Source: Tupaia tana
Lineage: Eukaryota > Chordata > Mammalia > Scandentia > Tupaiidae
Reading direction: 5' to 3'
DNA length: 64,000 nt
Assembly (NCBI GenBank): GCA_026018925.1
Contig: JAKSZU010000003.1
Span: 189,321,639 to 189,385,638, forward strand
Position numbers and translations under genes: made by a program. Below the pieces are notes generated by a model, which saw nothing but the letters and a program-made list of their open reading frames with translations, did not search any database and was not told where the DNA came from. This document shows, one piece after another, positions 10,792 to 21,907 of the stretch. Position 1 is the first letter of the stretch; each line of letters opens with the position of its first letter.

Positions 10792-10820
10792 TTTTTTTTT
10801 TTTTTTTTTTTTTTTTTTTT
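10792..10820. repeat. T29 homopolymer
   Basis: Twenty-nine T on the plus strand, which would be a poly(A) tail for a retroposed sequence lying to its right on the minus strand (see next entry). Confidence 0.9.
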
Positions 10821-11420
10821 GTCTTGTTAATGTTTAATGAAGTTGTCAAAGCTAAATATATATTGAATAAATTCAGCCCACTTTACTTCAGAAAATTAAA
10901 CAGCCAGAGCCGTGGCCCGGTCTGTACCTACACATGAATGGAGACTCCTAGCATGGGTTACAATTGCCTCCAGGGCTAACCTTTCGGTCAGAGGTAGCTT
11001 CTTAGCCTCTGCCAGAGTGAAGGAAGGATCACACCATGGATGCAGACCACTGCAACTCACCTTACCGACGGGACAGTGATTCCATGAGGTCTGTTCTTCC
11101 TGGGCCCTCTTGAAGCATCTCCAAGTCTCTCCCAAAGCCCTAATGAGTCTTTGAAGCCACTGTTTGTCTCTTATTAACTTTAAGCTCTTATGCTGTCCCA
11201 TTAAATGGCCAGAGTAAGGGCAAAGATGATCAGAGCCAAGAAAGCTTCCATGATGTCCACATCACAGGGGTCTGTCCGACCAGAATCTCATGACTGCTGA
11301 AATACCCACACATAGGCTGAGGAAGTGACTAAAAGGATCCTCCTCCATAATGCTGTGAGGCCAAGCATGGGTTGAGCATCCAGGGACACAGCTGACATAT
11401 TTCCCAATATTCTTTTGATG
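10821..11420 (-). pseudogene. Possible retroposed transcript, unidentified
   Basis: The sequence to the right of the T29 run, read on the minus strand, ends ATTCAATATATATTTAGC... CATTAAACATTAACAAGAC and then poly(A), as a reverse-transcribed RNA would. Within it lies an open frame of about 100 codons (10896-11201; MGQHKSLKLIRDKQ start region, AATTAA-rich end) and, upstream, a short frame MEAFLALIIFALTLAI-stop. I do not recognise either product. No right-hand target duplication was found, so the left end of the source RNA is unknown. An endogenous retroelement fragment is an alternative. Confidence 0.3.
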
Positions 11421-13343
11421 CCTTTGCATTTTCTGTCAGGGCTGTATCTAGGAAGAGTGATTTCATAATTTCACTTCTTTCTCTCCCAAGCTTCTAAAAG
11501 AGCCACTTTACTTTTACCAACTTGAGTTTGATGACCAACAAAAGAAGAAGAAAATTATTATGGTTGGGAATCTACAATCTACTAAATATAAGTGTTCATC
11601 TTTGCTAAATTGTTTCATAGCATACCTTTTATTTAGGTAGTTTTATCCCTATTGTCCTTATAAGGAGTTGAGCTTTAATATCTGAATTAAAGCCTAAGCC
11701 TGCTCTCTGCCTTCTGTTATATTGCCCTCTAGCAACCTCTGTTTTTCCAAATAAATGAGTTGATGCTCCTTTTCTGATGTCCATGTTGGTATCTGCATGA
11801 AAGGGAGTTAAACATCTAATCATGTTGGCTGGAAACCAATAAATCTTTCATCAAGTATTACTGAGACCTACAATATGCTCAGCACTGCAGAGACCAAGTG
11901 GAAAGAGAGATCCCATCTGCACTGTCACCGCTACCTGCTTCGGGATACACAGAGAGCATGTCCACGTGCCTTGTCTTCTTGTAGCTGTGCCGCAGAGGCA
12001 TGGGTTGTCATGTGAAGATGCAGAACAAACATCACAGGACAACTCTAAGGACCCAGTGAGCACCAAGGGTCCCCTAATACTGTACCATCTTGGACCGGTT
12101 GAGTCCCAAAGAAACCTTCTTCAGCAGTTCAAGTGCCACTGGGAGGAGGAATTGTCAGACCCCACCACCAACTGTCCCCTACTTTGCTTGCTGGGTGTCT
12201 TCAGGAAAACGGCTAAAATTGGGAGAAAAATGGAAGTCTTCTGGTGATAAGAAGCAAGTTAACTTCACATGCTGAGACAGCTCACACTTACATAACAGAA
12301 TGGATGGAGCATAATAATTCATCTTCCCCTTGGCCCCGGGCTCTCATTAAGACTTGCAGGAAGGAAGTTTCACAGAAAAACAAAAGAAAGAAGGATGGAA
12401 GTAAGGACTATTCTCACAGTGAGAACTTGCTTATTCTGGGATGTAGGTGAAGGAACCTGAAGGCTAGTTGCTGAGAGGGGTAAGGAAGGCTGGGTGTTTT
12501 GGGGTCAAAGTGCTCATTGTGAGAAATTTCTTAATGACTCTAAGTCCTAAGGGAGGCATGTGAGCAATGGCTGGCGCCAGCCATGCTTGCACAGAGGCTC
12601 CTGTCCAGATGGAAAACGTGCAAAAAGCCAATGGGGCTGTGAGGAGAGGCTGCATGGCTGCTGAACGTGACTGATAGCCTCGGGACAGCAAATTTGGCTC
12701 TGAGAGGATCAGGTTTTATTGGGACAAAGTCACAAAGATTAGTGACTTTCAGGTGAGAAAGAACCCCAGTTCCTGTTTCTGGAACAAAGTTTCTCCATTG
12801 TTCTTGGAGAGTTTCATTTGCATTCAGCCTTTGGTCATGACATTTGTTCCTTTTTTTTCTATGTGTCTAAATACTACTAGGCCAGCTCAGGCCTCCCCAT
12901 CTTCATAAAGTTATCCTCAATGATCTACCTTGGAGCCTCCCTCCTCTGATCTACTGACTGCTATAAGGAGAGGTGATGTTGGTCTGATATTCTCCAGCAG
13001 AGATATGTGTTTAGGATGAAGGTTTATCTTCTTAGAGGTACAAAGTTGCTCAAAGATTCTAGGGACACAAATTTCTAAGATAATATTTTAAAATATTTTA
13101 TGGAGTAAAATGCAAAATTGGCAAGAATGTGTGGAGCACCACTTTGAGACATTCCAAGATCCCACTTGCTTTCCTTTCCAAAGAGAGACAAGTTTGGGCA
13201 GTAGGTGTTGTGATGTCAGGAGATATGACATGGGAAGCCCCCTTCTCTTCATGGAGGCTAAGAAATGGAGAGTAAGGCCTTGCTAAGTAAGGGCAAATGG
13301 AAATGGTGTTATTAAGCTGTAGTTAAAAAAAAAAAAAAAAAGA
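11421..13343. other. Unique or old-repeat DNA, no gene seen
   Basis: About 1.9 kb without a SINE, L1 or clear coding frame. Short overlapping open frames at 11966-12450 are not supported by codon bias or splice context that I can see. An A17 run lies at 13325-13341, just before the next SINE target site. Confidence 0.4.
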
Positions 13344-13354
13344 TAACACCAAAT

Positions 13355-14375
13355 GGGGCCAGCAGGCAGCATGGTAGTGGAGGCACTGGCTTCACACATG
13401 GTCCACCATGATTCAAGTCCTGGACCCAGCAACTTGAAAATCATGTGAGGCTGCTGGTGGGAATGTAGATTAGTCCAACCACTGTGGAGAATAATTTGGA
13501 GATTCCTCAAAAATCTACAGATAGATCTGCCATATGATCCAGAGATCCCACTCCTCGGTATCTACCCAAAGGACAGAAGAATTCTGCATTGGAAAAGTGC
13601 TTGCACATCGATGTTTATTGCGGCACTATTCACAATTGCTAAGTCATGGAACCAACCCAGATGTCCCCGTATGGAGGAATGGATTGAAAAACTGTGGCAC
13701 ATATGCTCTATGGAATACTACTCAGCCATAAAAACCAACAGAGCCCTGGCTTTCGACAGAAAGTGGAAGAATATGGAAGATGTACTGCTGAGTGAGGCAA
13801 GCCAGGCTATGAAGGAGAGACATTGTATGTCCCCACTTAACATATACCGTTTGTCTGCATTCTATGTCTGAAACTGATTGACTAACAGTTGAACAAACAC
13901 AAGAGATGGGTGTGAATGTCAGATGAGGTGTATGTGGAGGAGTGGGGCCCAACGAAAGACATTTAGAGAAGGGATACAGAGGTAGAGCATTGACGGGATG
14001 GGGAGGTATGGTGTTATCTGTTGAAGATATTTCAATCAACGGGTCTGGGGAGAAATGTTCACATATCGAAATGGTCTCATTGTAAGCCAAACAATATGAT
14101 TGAAAGTATATACAAAAATAAATAAATTAAAAAAAAAAAAAAGAAACACCTAAAAAAAAAAAAAAAAAAAAAAATCATGTGAGGCACATGTGCATGCATG
14201 CCCAAAATCCTGAGAAGAGAATGGGAATGAGAATGGAGGAAAAGGGATTGCTTTTCCTTCTGGGAGGTGACATCTTTTTTCATCTTCCTGGGGGTGATTT
14301 CTCACTTTCCCTCTCTCTGTCTCTTTCTAGTGAGTGCACACATCCTATAGCAAAAAACAAAAATAAATAAATAAG
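13355..14375 (+). mobile_element. tRNA-derived SINE, long form, split by an L1
   Basis: The head (GGGGCCAGCAGGCAGCATGG) and B-box region are at 13355-13451, and the body resumes at 14186 (ACATGTGCATGCATGCCC) and ends CCTATAGCAAAAAACAAAAATAAATAAATAAG. The SINE's own target duplication TAACACCAAA is at 13344-13353 and 14376-14385. The inserted L1 occupies 13452-14170. Confidence 0.88.
13452..14170 (+). mobile_element. 5'-truncated L1 with exact target duplication
   Basis: This is the last part of ORF2 plus 3' UTR and poly(A). The frame at 13611-13871 reads MFIAALFTIAKSWNQPRCP... and matches the C-terminus of the L1 at 4.5 kb. A 15-bp duplication, AAAATCATGTGAGGC, is exact at 13437-13451 and 14171-14185. 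The tail contains A-runs interrupted by GAAACACCT. The exact duplication and good similarity suggest a fairly recent insertion. It is too short to encode anything functional. Confidence 0.92.
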
Positions 14376-14389
14376 TAACACCAAACACT

Positions 14390-14595
14390 ATTTGTCACAT
14401 ACTTCCTACATTTCAGGCACTGTGCTAGTCACAGTAAGTGTTTCAACTAATCCACACAATAAGCTGATGAGGTAAATATTGCTTATCACTTTATAGCTGA
14501 TAAGACAAGTCACAATGGAGTAAACAATGTCCCAGTCAAAAAGCTAGTAAGATCAAAGTCTGGAAAATGATTGTAGGTCTTGAGGACTCTTAGCT
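14390..14595 (-). mobile_element. MIR remnant
   Basis: The order 'cacatacttcctacatttcaggcactgtgctag... gatgaggtaaatattgctt... agctagtaag' (fragments at 14396-14560) follows the reverse-complement MIR consensus as I remember it. It is diverged, as expected for a repeat shared by all placentals. Confidence 0.65.
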
Positions 14596-14760
14596 ACTAA
14601 TGCATCTGTTGGCATATTAAGGAAGGGGCGTGCAATGAGTTCATACCCCACTCCGTAATCCTGGTTATCCTAAATTCAACAGCTATCTTTCGTAGGAATT
14701 TCAGGGTTGGAAAAGGGTGGGATGTACTGAGATGGATGATTTTTAAAAATTAAAATCTTC

Positions 14761-15036
14761 GGGACCAGCAGTTAGCGTAATGGCTATGTCGCTGGACTCC
14801 CACGTAGTCGACCGCGGTTCGAGTCCCGGACCCGGCGGCTTAAACTCACGCTGGGCGCGTGTGCGTGCGTGCCCAAGATCCCGAGAGGAGAATGGAGGAG
14901 AAGGGATTGCGGCATGGCCATCCCCCCTGGGGGGTGATTTCCTGCTTTCTATCTCTCTGTCTCTCTCTGTCTGTCTGGCGAGCGCACGCGCCCTATAGCA
15001 AAAACCTCTCCAAAAAAAAGAAAAAAGAAAAAAAAA
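14761..15036 (+). mobile_element. Young tRNA-derived SINE, long form
   Basis: A near-consensus copy: GGGACCAGCAGTTAGCGTAA head, intact B box GGTTCGAGTCC, CpG-rich GGCGAGCGCACGCGCCC near the end, then CAAAAACCTCTCC and an A/G tail. Target duplication AAAATCTTC at 14752-14760 and 15037-15045. Retained CpGs indicate youth. Confidence 0.93.
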
Positions 15037-15045
15037 AAAATCTTC

Positions 15046-15247
15046 CTCCCTACTGGACTATGACCATTTTAGAGGCAGAGACTGCTTCTGTTCTGCTCTT
15101 CTCTTGTCATCAATATCTACATGGTACGGGGCACATGGATGAATGGACAGATAGTACTCTGGGATTTAGTGACAGGACCTTGGTCTTTCTTTTGATAACT
15201 TTTATGAGTTTATACACATCTCTTATATAATAAATGCAGTATTTTAC
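15046..15247 (+). mobile_element. Possible L2 3'-end remnant, then unique DNA
   Basis: 'CTACTGGACTATGACCAT... GAGGCAGAGACTGCTTCTG' with a following 'gtacggggcacatggatgaatg' resembles the 'ctccttgagggcagggact... gcctggcacat... gaatgaatg' end of L2. The match is weak. Confidence 0.35.
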
Positions 15248-15263
15248 AAATAGCAGGTGCTTG

Positions 15264-15525
15264 GGGACCAGCAGTTAGCGTAATGGCTATGTCACTGGAC
15301 TCCCACGTAGTCGACCGCGGTTCACGTCCCAGACCTGGTGACTTAAAACTCACGCCGGGCGCGTGTGTGTGCGTGCCCAAGATCGCAAGAGAAGAATGGA
15401 GGAGAAGGGATTGCAGCGTGACCATCCCCCCTGGGGGGTGATTCCTCGCTTTCTGTCTCTATGTCTCTGTCTGGCGAGCGCACGCGCCCTAAAGCGAAAA
15501 CCTCTCAAAAAAATTAAAAAAAAAA
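15264..15525 (+). mobile_element. Young tRNA-derived SINE, long form
   Basis: Head GGGACCAGCAGTTAGCGTAA, B box GGTTCACGTCCC (variant), body and CpG-rich end as in the other young copies. An exact 16-bp target duplication AAATAGCAGGTGCTTG lies at 15248-15263 and 15526-15541. It carries the 'ggacctggtgacttaaaactcacgccggg' variant rather than the 'cccggcggcttaaactcacg' variant seen at 14761. Confidence 0.95.
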
Positions 15526-15541
15526 AAATAGCAGGTGCTTG

Positions 15542-16734
15542 ATACACAGTCTCCCAAATCTCAAGCCAAATGAACAAAACAAGATGTGAATAAGGTCTAA
15601 AATTAATATTATCTTTGTAAGGAAAAAAAAGCTTTCTTTTGCAAAAGGCTAGTATCTTGTACTTTGTATTTTTTTTCTAAGGACTAAGCTGCCATAAGAT
15701 AATGAAAACTTAAAATTTCAACACATGACCTCGGATGTCTGAGGTCACTGTTTCATTGGTGGCATCTCCTGAGAAAATTCTTGAACCAAGGAAAAATACT
15801 CTGACAGTGACACACAATGGCTAGCACTTAAACCTACTGTCCTAAGTGTTTAGGGAAAACAGTTTTAATTATGGGCCACAGAACAGATGTCAAACCCCCC
15901 CCCCCCCAGCCATCCTTCTGCTATTTGCTGTTTGTATGAGTCACCCTGGAGCCTGTCCATCCCAGAACTGATTTTCATGGGAAGCAGCCCTGTGTGGTCA
16001 GAAGTGCATGCTGCTGGATGGACTCAAATAAGGAGAGCTAGAAGGCTGAGCAACAGGCTTCTGTTGGCTCAGGTCCTCTTTGCTTCTTTGATCATATTGT
16101 CCTCCCTCCTCCACATCCTTCCTCTGTCACCTTCACGCTCCCCTCCTGAACTGATACTCAACACTCTTGTTGGACTCCTATGCCAATTCCTGTAGCACTG
16201 GCTTGTCAAATGCAGAAGTGAGGGCTGCAGAAACACCTCTGCTGAAGGCATTCGTGTTGTTTGTGCCACCCATGAGTAGCCAGAGCTCTAAGAAAAGAGA
16301 GGGCCATTTACTGAACAGCAGTAGGTGAAGGTCAGTGGCTTCATTGGTTTTTTCACTTGAAACTATGATAGAATTCTTTAGCCATCCTGACTTTCCCACT
16401 CACTCCAGGGCTTCCCAGTTTCTTCCCAGGCTTTTCTGGCTGGCTCAGCCACTCCCATCAATGGACCCAATCTCTCATATCTTTTAGTGTTCTGAACTAA
16501 TCATGGACAATTCCCCATCCTCTAATTAACCTGGGGTAATGCTGGGATTTTGCATCAAGAACTTTGTAAGAAATCTAAGGAAAAAGTCAAACACTCAGAA
16601 TAGGATTTCATAAGCCTGTCAGACTTCATCAGACAAGATTCTTGATCCATCCTGTTCTTATTTAATGTGGTTCCTAGACCAGTCATACAGAGCCCTAATC
16701 TGATAGGCACATGTTAGTATTAGCAAATACAGCT
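15542..16734. other. Unique DNA, no gene seen
   Basis: No recognised repeat apart from a C-run at about 15895-15907. Open frames on both strands (up to about 100 codons at 15887-16195) have no recognisable features. Confidence 0.4.
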
Positions 16735-17400
16735 GGTTTCCCAAATGGCTATGCCATTTTGCATTCCCATCACCATTGTAGGAGAGTTTCAGTACTCAAG
16801 ATGCTTGCCTATCTTTGCTATTGCCAGTCTTCTTAATTTCAGTCATTTTTGTGGGTGTGTATTAGTATCATGTGTAGTTTTGTGTTTCCTAAAGAATAAT
16901 AATGTTGGAGGGGCCAGAAGTTGGAGGGTTTGGCATGGTGGTTAAGGTGCTGACTCTCACATGGCCAACTGTGGTCCGAATCCTAGATCCAGCAGCATGA
17001 AACTCACGCTGGGCATGTGTACTTGCATGCTCAAGCCCCAAGAGAATAGAGGAGAAGTGATTGCTTCGTGACTGTTCCCCTTGGAGGATGATTTCTCACT
17101 TTCCCTCTCTATGTCCTTCTCTCTGGAAAACACGTGCACCCTGTAGCAAAAATCTAAAAAGAAAAAGATAATAATGTTGAGCAACTTTCCTTATACTTGG
17201 TGGCTATTTGGTTAGCCTCTCTTGTAAAGTGCGTTTTGAGTCTTTTGCATATTTTTAACTGGATACGAGCCCTTTGTCAGATGTATGTATTGTAAAGATC
17301 TGCCAGTGTGTGGCTTGTCCCTGTACTCTCTTCAAGCTTCTATTGCCCAAGTGAAATCTTTTTGTAATCTAAAACCAGAGTTAAAGGACTGAATCTATAA
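16735..17400 (-). mobile_element. Old L1 fragment (ORF2 3' part), split by a SINE
   Basis: The plus strand reads 'aaatggctatgccattttgcattcccatcacc... ggagagtttc', then after the SINE 'gagcaactttcctt... tggatacgagccctttgtcagatgtatg... tgtggcttgtc'. This is the antisense of the ORF2 C-terminal region of an older L1 than the one at 4-10 kb. It is diverged and has no open frame. Confidence 0.75.
16908..17167 (+). mobile_element. Old-subfamily SINE, long form
   Basis: Head GGGGCCAGAAGTTGGAGGG, B-box region GTCCGAATCC, end GCACCCTGTAGCAAAAATC. Target duplication ATAATAATGTTG at 16896-16907 and 17168-17179. CpGs are mostly lost. Confidence 0.85.
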
Positions 17401-17479
17401 TATGGCAGGCTGCTTTTACTTGATTGCATTTCCAAATCACTTTTAAGAAAGTCAATAATATTTATAATTCAGCACCACA

Positions 17480-17725
17480 GAAAGTGCCCTTGTGTCCCCT
17501 CCCCAATCAATACCTCCACTGCAAAAGTAAATCTTATCCTGACCTCTATTACCATAGATTTGTGTTGCCTGTTCTTGTCCTTCATGTACATGGAATCACA
17601 CATTGTATACGCGTTCGCTTTTGGCTTCTTTGGCTCTACATTTTGCCTATGGGATTCTTCCATTTTGTGTGTAGTAATAGTTTGTTCTTTTTTGTTATAT
17701 CTCATTGTAAAAATATACAGCAATT
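17480..17725 (-). mobile_element. Old L1 3' UTR remnant (tentative)
   Basis: 'ttgcctgttcttgtccttcatgtacatggaatcacacattgtatacgc... ttggcttctttggctctac' corresponds, from memory, to the antisense of old L1 3' UTR text ('tccagaatgtcatatagttggaatcatacagtatgtag... ttggcttctttcac'). It may belong to the same insertion as the fragment at 16735. Confidence 0.5.
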
Positions 17726-18353
17726 TGGCTTAGGGCTCTCTCCCTGCTCCCTACTCCCAGGCTACAGGTTGTTCTATTGTAACCTGCATATGCCTCCTTT
17801 ACCCTTCTGCAGATCCCTCTGCATGGGGGATTTAATTGCCGTAAAGGCCCTGGATGGAAGCTGAAATTGATATTCCTCTTTGGATAAGCAGAGTTCTTTT
17901 TTTTCTGATTTGTGTCTGGACTTATTTCCTCTGTAACCACAGGTCTTGATGGCTGGAACTATGTCATCTTCCTGGAGGTCTCCCTGCCTGCCATCAGCAG
18001 CCAGTATACCCTTTTCTATCTTCCTGGGCATTCAGGTTCCTATCCCACCTGGGCTCATTGACCAAGCAGGGATGATTCTCTCTTCCCTATCAAGTCCTTC
18101 CTAGCTCTGGTTACCACTCCCCTAGTTTGATGGGTGATCTTGACACTTCTTCAGCGTGTCTTCTCAGCAACTCAATGTTTCTCAAGATTTCAGCTCTATA
18201 GGATTTCAATATAAAGTTACTTTTCACCTTAGGAACAAGATCTTATATCCCAGGCTCAGCATTTACTCTCCATATTTGGGCCTAGTGTAATCCAGTCAAA
18301 ATCTACAAAAATGGCTATGATCATTTCATTGCATCTCTCTCAAGTACTTTCAG
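17726..18353. other. Unique DNA, no gene seen
   Basis: No recognised repeat or gene. Open frames on both strands at 17695-18031 are short and featureless. Confidence 0.4.
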
Positions 18354-18364
18354 AACTGCCCTTC

Positions 18365-18627
18365 AGGACCAGTAGACGACATAATGTCGCAGAACTCCCA
18401 CATAGTCGACTCTGGTTCATACCCCAGGCCTGGTGGCTTAAAACTCACGTTGGGCACATATGCATGCATGCCCAAGATTCCAAGAGAATGGAAGAGAAGG
18501 GATTGCTGCCTGGCCATCTCCCCTGTGGGGGTGGCGATTTCTCGCTTTCTGTCTCTGTGTCTCTTTGGCGAGTGCTTGTGCCCTATAACAAAAATCTCTC
18601 TTAAAAAATAAATAAATAAAAGAGAGA
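18365..18627 (+). mobile_element. tRNA-derived SINE, long form (first of a pair)
   Basis: Head GGACCAGTAGACGACATAATG, end CCTATAACAAAAATCTCTC and an AAATAAATAAATAAAAGAGAG tail. The duplication AACTGCCCTTC is at 18354-18364, but its partner is at 18920-18930, beyond the second SINE. The second copy therefore inserted in the tail of this one. Confidence 0.85.
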
Positions 18628-18919
18628 GACCAGCAGTTGGTGTAATGGCTATATCACTGAACTTCCATATAGTCAATTGCGGCTCCGAGTCTTGGACCTG
18701 GTGGCTTAAACTCACACCGGGTCTGTGTGCATGTGTGCACGTGTGTGCCCAAGATCCTGAGAGGAGGATGGAGGAGTAGGGATTGTGGCATGGCCATCTC
18801 CCCTGGGAGGTGATTTCTCGCTTTCTGTCTCTCTGTCTCTCTCTGTCTTCTGTCTTTCTGGTGAGCACATGTGCCCTATAGCAAAAATCTCTCAAAAAAA
18901 AAAAAAAACAAAAAAACAA
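18628..18919 (+). mobile_element. tRNA-derived SINE, long form (second of a pair)
   Basis: Head GACCAGCAGTTGGTGTAATGG, B-box region GCTCCGAGTC, end CCCTATAGCAAAAATCTCTC and an A tail. It directly follows the tail of the SINE at 18365 and lies inside that SINE's target duplication. Confidence 0.85.
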
Positions 18920-18930
18920 AACTGCCCTTC

Positions 18931-18962
<32 letters not shown>

Positions 18963-19214
18963 TTTTTAATTCTGCTCAAGGGCATGTATGTTTGCTGGAG
19001 AAAGATGGTGTGGCAGAATTGGGGGGGATGAGAAAACACCTCCCATGGGAGATGGTCATGCCACAATCCCTACTCCTCCGTATGTCCTTTCAGCATTTGG
19101 GGCAATATGCATACACACCCAGTGTGTTTTTCAAGCTTAGAGGTCGGACTCCAGTTGCATAGTTGGCTATGTGGGATCCAGCCACCTTAACTACATCATC
19201 ACAGGCTGACCCCG
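18931..19214 (-). mobile_element. SINE, long form, 'ggatcc' subfamily
   Basis: T-rich start, then the complement of the body and head, ending TGACCCC. In the head it has GTGGGATCCAGCC (minus: GGCTGGATCCCAC), a diagnostic change shared with the copies at 19290, 22181, 49030 and 56914. It is much diverged, and no clean target duplication was read. Confidence 0.75.
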
Positions 19215-19289
19215 TATTTCAATATTATAGACATTAGACTCACTCGTTAGATTCATCTTGTATTAACATGCTAATGAAGAAGCAAATAT

Positions 19290-19561
19290 GGGCCAGTCCA
19301 TGGCCTGTTGGTTAAGGCTGCTGGATCCCACATGGGCGACCAACACAGTTCAAGTCCCAGATAGGCAGCTTGAAAAACATGCTGGGCATGTTTGTCTATA
19401 TGCCCAAAATCCCAAAGAATTTTGGGAGAAATGGAGAAGGGATTGTGATGTGACCATCCCCCATGGGAGGGTGCTTTCTTGCTTTCTCTCCCATTTCTGT
19501 CTCTCTCTGGTAAGCACACATGCCCTTAGGCAAAATATTTTTAAAAGGAAACAAACAGAAA
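19290..19561 (+). mobile_element. SINE, long form, 'ggatcc' subfamily
   Basis: Head GGGCCAGTCCATGGCCTGTTGG with CTGGATCCCACATGG, degenerate B box GTTCAAGTCC, end GCCCTTAGGCAAAATATTT. Target duplication AGCAAATAT at 19281-19289 and 19562-19570. Confidence 0.85.
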
Positions 19562-19570
19562 AGCAAATAT

Positions 19571-20332
19571 ACTATATCACAAACCTGCTTCTTAAAAATA
19601 ATTTGATAACTTTATTTCAATATAATTTATGCATTTGAAAACAGTATTCTGAGAAGCAGTCCATAAGCTTTAATAAAACTGTCAAAGGGTCCTGGCATGA
19701 GAAAGGTTAAGAAACTCCTGTCAACTAAGAGCTCTTCTCAAACCCATAGCAACTTAAAACCCTCAGTGACCTATGCTGGTGAATTCACAGCCATGCTTCC
19801 GAGTTGGGTGGTGCTGAAAGTTTGTTCCATCTTTGTTAATAGTTCCTTAGGCTTGAGGGGGATGGGAAATCTTGGTGAGCCCAGACATGTGACTGAAGTT
19901 TTCCTTGGATTCTGGCATTTCAAGGATTCTGAAAGAATAGGGCATCTCTTTTGCAGGTCAGAGGAAATGGGTAGCTATCCAGCTAAATGGATTTCATGCT
20001 TGACTTCAGAGGAATAGCCCAAATGATGATCTGTTTGGGAGAGTAAATTAAAGAGGCAAGTGGGCATGCTGGTTTTATTTGGCTTAACTTCTGCTGGTTT
20101 AGTTGTTCCGCTAAACATTTCAAAAGAAGAATACAGGTTGTCAGACCACTTCTGCCAGCATTCACCTCCCCCCAAATCTGGCTATATCCTGCTCCTCAGG
20201 GGGTACTGACCTTGAATTTGCTTGAAGGAAAGGGCTTACCAGGCTGTCTTCTCTCTCCGGGCCAATCAAAACATGTCTATTCTTTGCTCACAACTCTAAA
20301 CACTGACTCTTAATTTCACCCAGTCCTCCCCC
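19571..20332. other. Unique DNA, no gene seen
   Basis: No recognisable repeat or gene. A plus-strand frame of about 106 codons at 19697-20017 has no recognisable motif. Confidence 0.4.
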
Positions 20333-20348
20333 CCATCTCTCTCTCTCT

Positions 20349-20525
20349 TTTAAAGAATTATTTTATTTAACTTTATTTACTTACTTATTTTAGTTTGACC
20401 AGAGAGGGACAGAGCAAGAGAGACAGAGAGAGGGAAAGTGAGAAAGCAAGCCGCCAGGTCCAGGACTTGAACTGCAGTCGGCCATATGGGAGTCCAGTGC
20501 CCTTAACCACCACGCCACCTGCTGG
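20349..20525 (-). mobile_element. SINE, short form (B)
   Basis: Minus orientation: plus strand reads TTTAGTTTGACCAGAGAGGG, purine-rich body, AGGACTTGAACTGCAGTCGG, GTGCCCTTAACCACCACG, CACCTGCTGGCC. Target duplication CCCCATCTCTCT at 20331-20342 and 20526-20537. Confidence 0.85.
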
Positions 20526-20846
20526 CCCCATCTCTCTTAGTTGTTAATTTTCCCTGCATTTCTTAGGCCAGAACACTCCCAAAGAAGGGTACAACTATCT
20601 TTTTCTTCCCAGAAGCAATGCTTCTATATTCTTATTTGATGTTGAATAAAGTATTGAATTGAAGAGGTTTGGTAACATCACATGAGTCCATTTCCTGTTC
20701 ATTCCATGAAGAACTAGTGAAATCTTCAGGTCCTTGAAACTGAGAACATATACCTCACACTGCTGCTTAAATATCTTTATAGAGTATTTTTCTGACCAGC
20801 CCACCCCTCTCCTTCATCCTTCACCTTCTACAGGCACTCTAACTTT

Positions 20847-21079
20847 CTTTTTTTGTAAGAGGGTTTTGTTTTCCTCTAGAGCATGTGCGCTCACCCAAGA
20901 GAGAGATAGAAAGCAAAAAATCATTCCCCAGGGGGGATGGCCACACCACAATCCCTTCTCCACCAGTCTCCTCTTGGGATTTTGGGCATGCACACATAGG
21001 CGCCTGGTGTCCAAGACTCGAACTGTGGTCAACTATGTGGGAGTCCAACAATGTAACCAATACACCATCTGCTGGTCCC
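20847..21079 (-). mobile_element. Young-type SINE, long form, internally shortened
   Basis: T-rich start, GTTTTCCTCTAGAGCATGTG, then the body and head complement ending CATCTGCTGGTCCC. Target duplication CTAACTTTC at 20838-20846 and 21080-21088. At 233 bp it lacks part of the middle. Confidence 0.85.
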
Positions 21080-21088
21080 CTAACTTTC

Positions 21089-21892
21089 CATTCCCACCTC
21101 CAAACTTCTGGAGTAGTGAGTTCAGATAGTTCTGAATTAAGTGACAAACCCTTGCCCCTCTGTCTTCTACAGAGTGGTGCTGACATAGCTACAACCACTT
21201 CTTCCTCTTCCTTTCTCCCCACTAAAGTAACTTACTTTAAATGGTTGAATGTCTTATTTTTGGAGAAAAGAGACTGTAGCAGATTCTGCACATGACAGTC
21301 TTCTTATAAATTCTCTATAAAAAGCTGAGCTGTCATTTGTTGCGATCAGGTCCTCTTGCCAAATTGTTGAAGTTGACAGAGTTTTATTAGCTCTGTTTTT
21401 GCAATAGTCTGTCTTATTCTGTAGACAAATGGGAAAACTCTGCCTTTATGCTGGCTTTGTTTTATGGTTCTTAGGTTGTAACGCAAATGAATGGTCTTGA
21501 ACTATTTCCAACTCGTAGTGATGGGTGTCAGTTTCTTGGCCACTACTAGGAAATCTGTAACTCTGAGCACCATTGTAAAGATTTGAAGGCATGCTGTCCT
21601 GGAAAGAGGGTTGGACTTTGTGAGTCATGATTGGAACTCAGCGATACTAGCTCTGACCCTCCCTCTAACTAACGTGTGGCTTAGGATAGGTCATTTCATG
21701 GTTTTGGTCCTCAGTTTACTCTGGAGACCAAAAGGGCAAAAAAGGCCTGGATGAGCTCCAAGTATCTCCTGGCTTTGTCATTTTATTATTCGAAAAAACA
21801 AAATACACACACACACGCACACACAAAAGTCATGAAACATTATATTATAGAAATCAAGAAACATAACTGTGATTCTGTTTTATATGGTTCTA
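21089..21892. other. Unique DNA, no gene seen
   Basis: No gene or clear repeat. A short (AC)n tract lies at about 21805-21826. Confidence 0.4.
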
Positions 21893-21907
21893 AAGATTCC
21901 CATTTGA

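Noticed and set aside
14780-14840. tRNA gene (A and B box-like motifs)
   Set aside because: The tRNA-like part is the head of a SINE; it lacks a complete cloverleaf and is followed by the SINE body. The same applies to all other copies.
18350-19066. 238-codon minus-strand frame
   Set aside because: It spans three SINE copies and encodes translated SINE body text.
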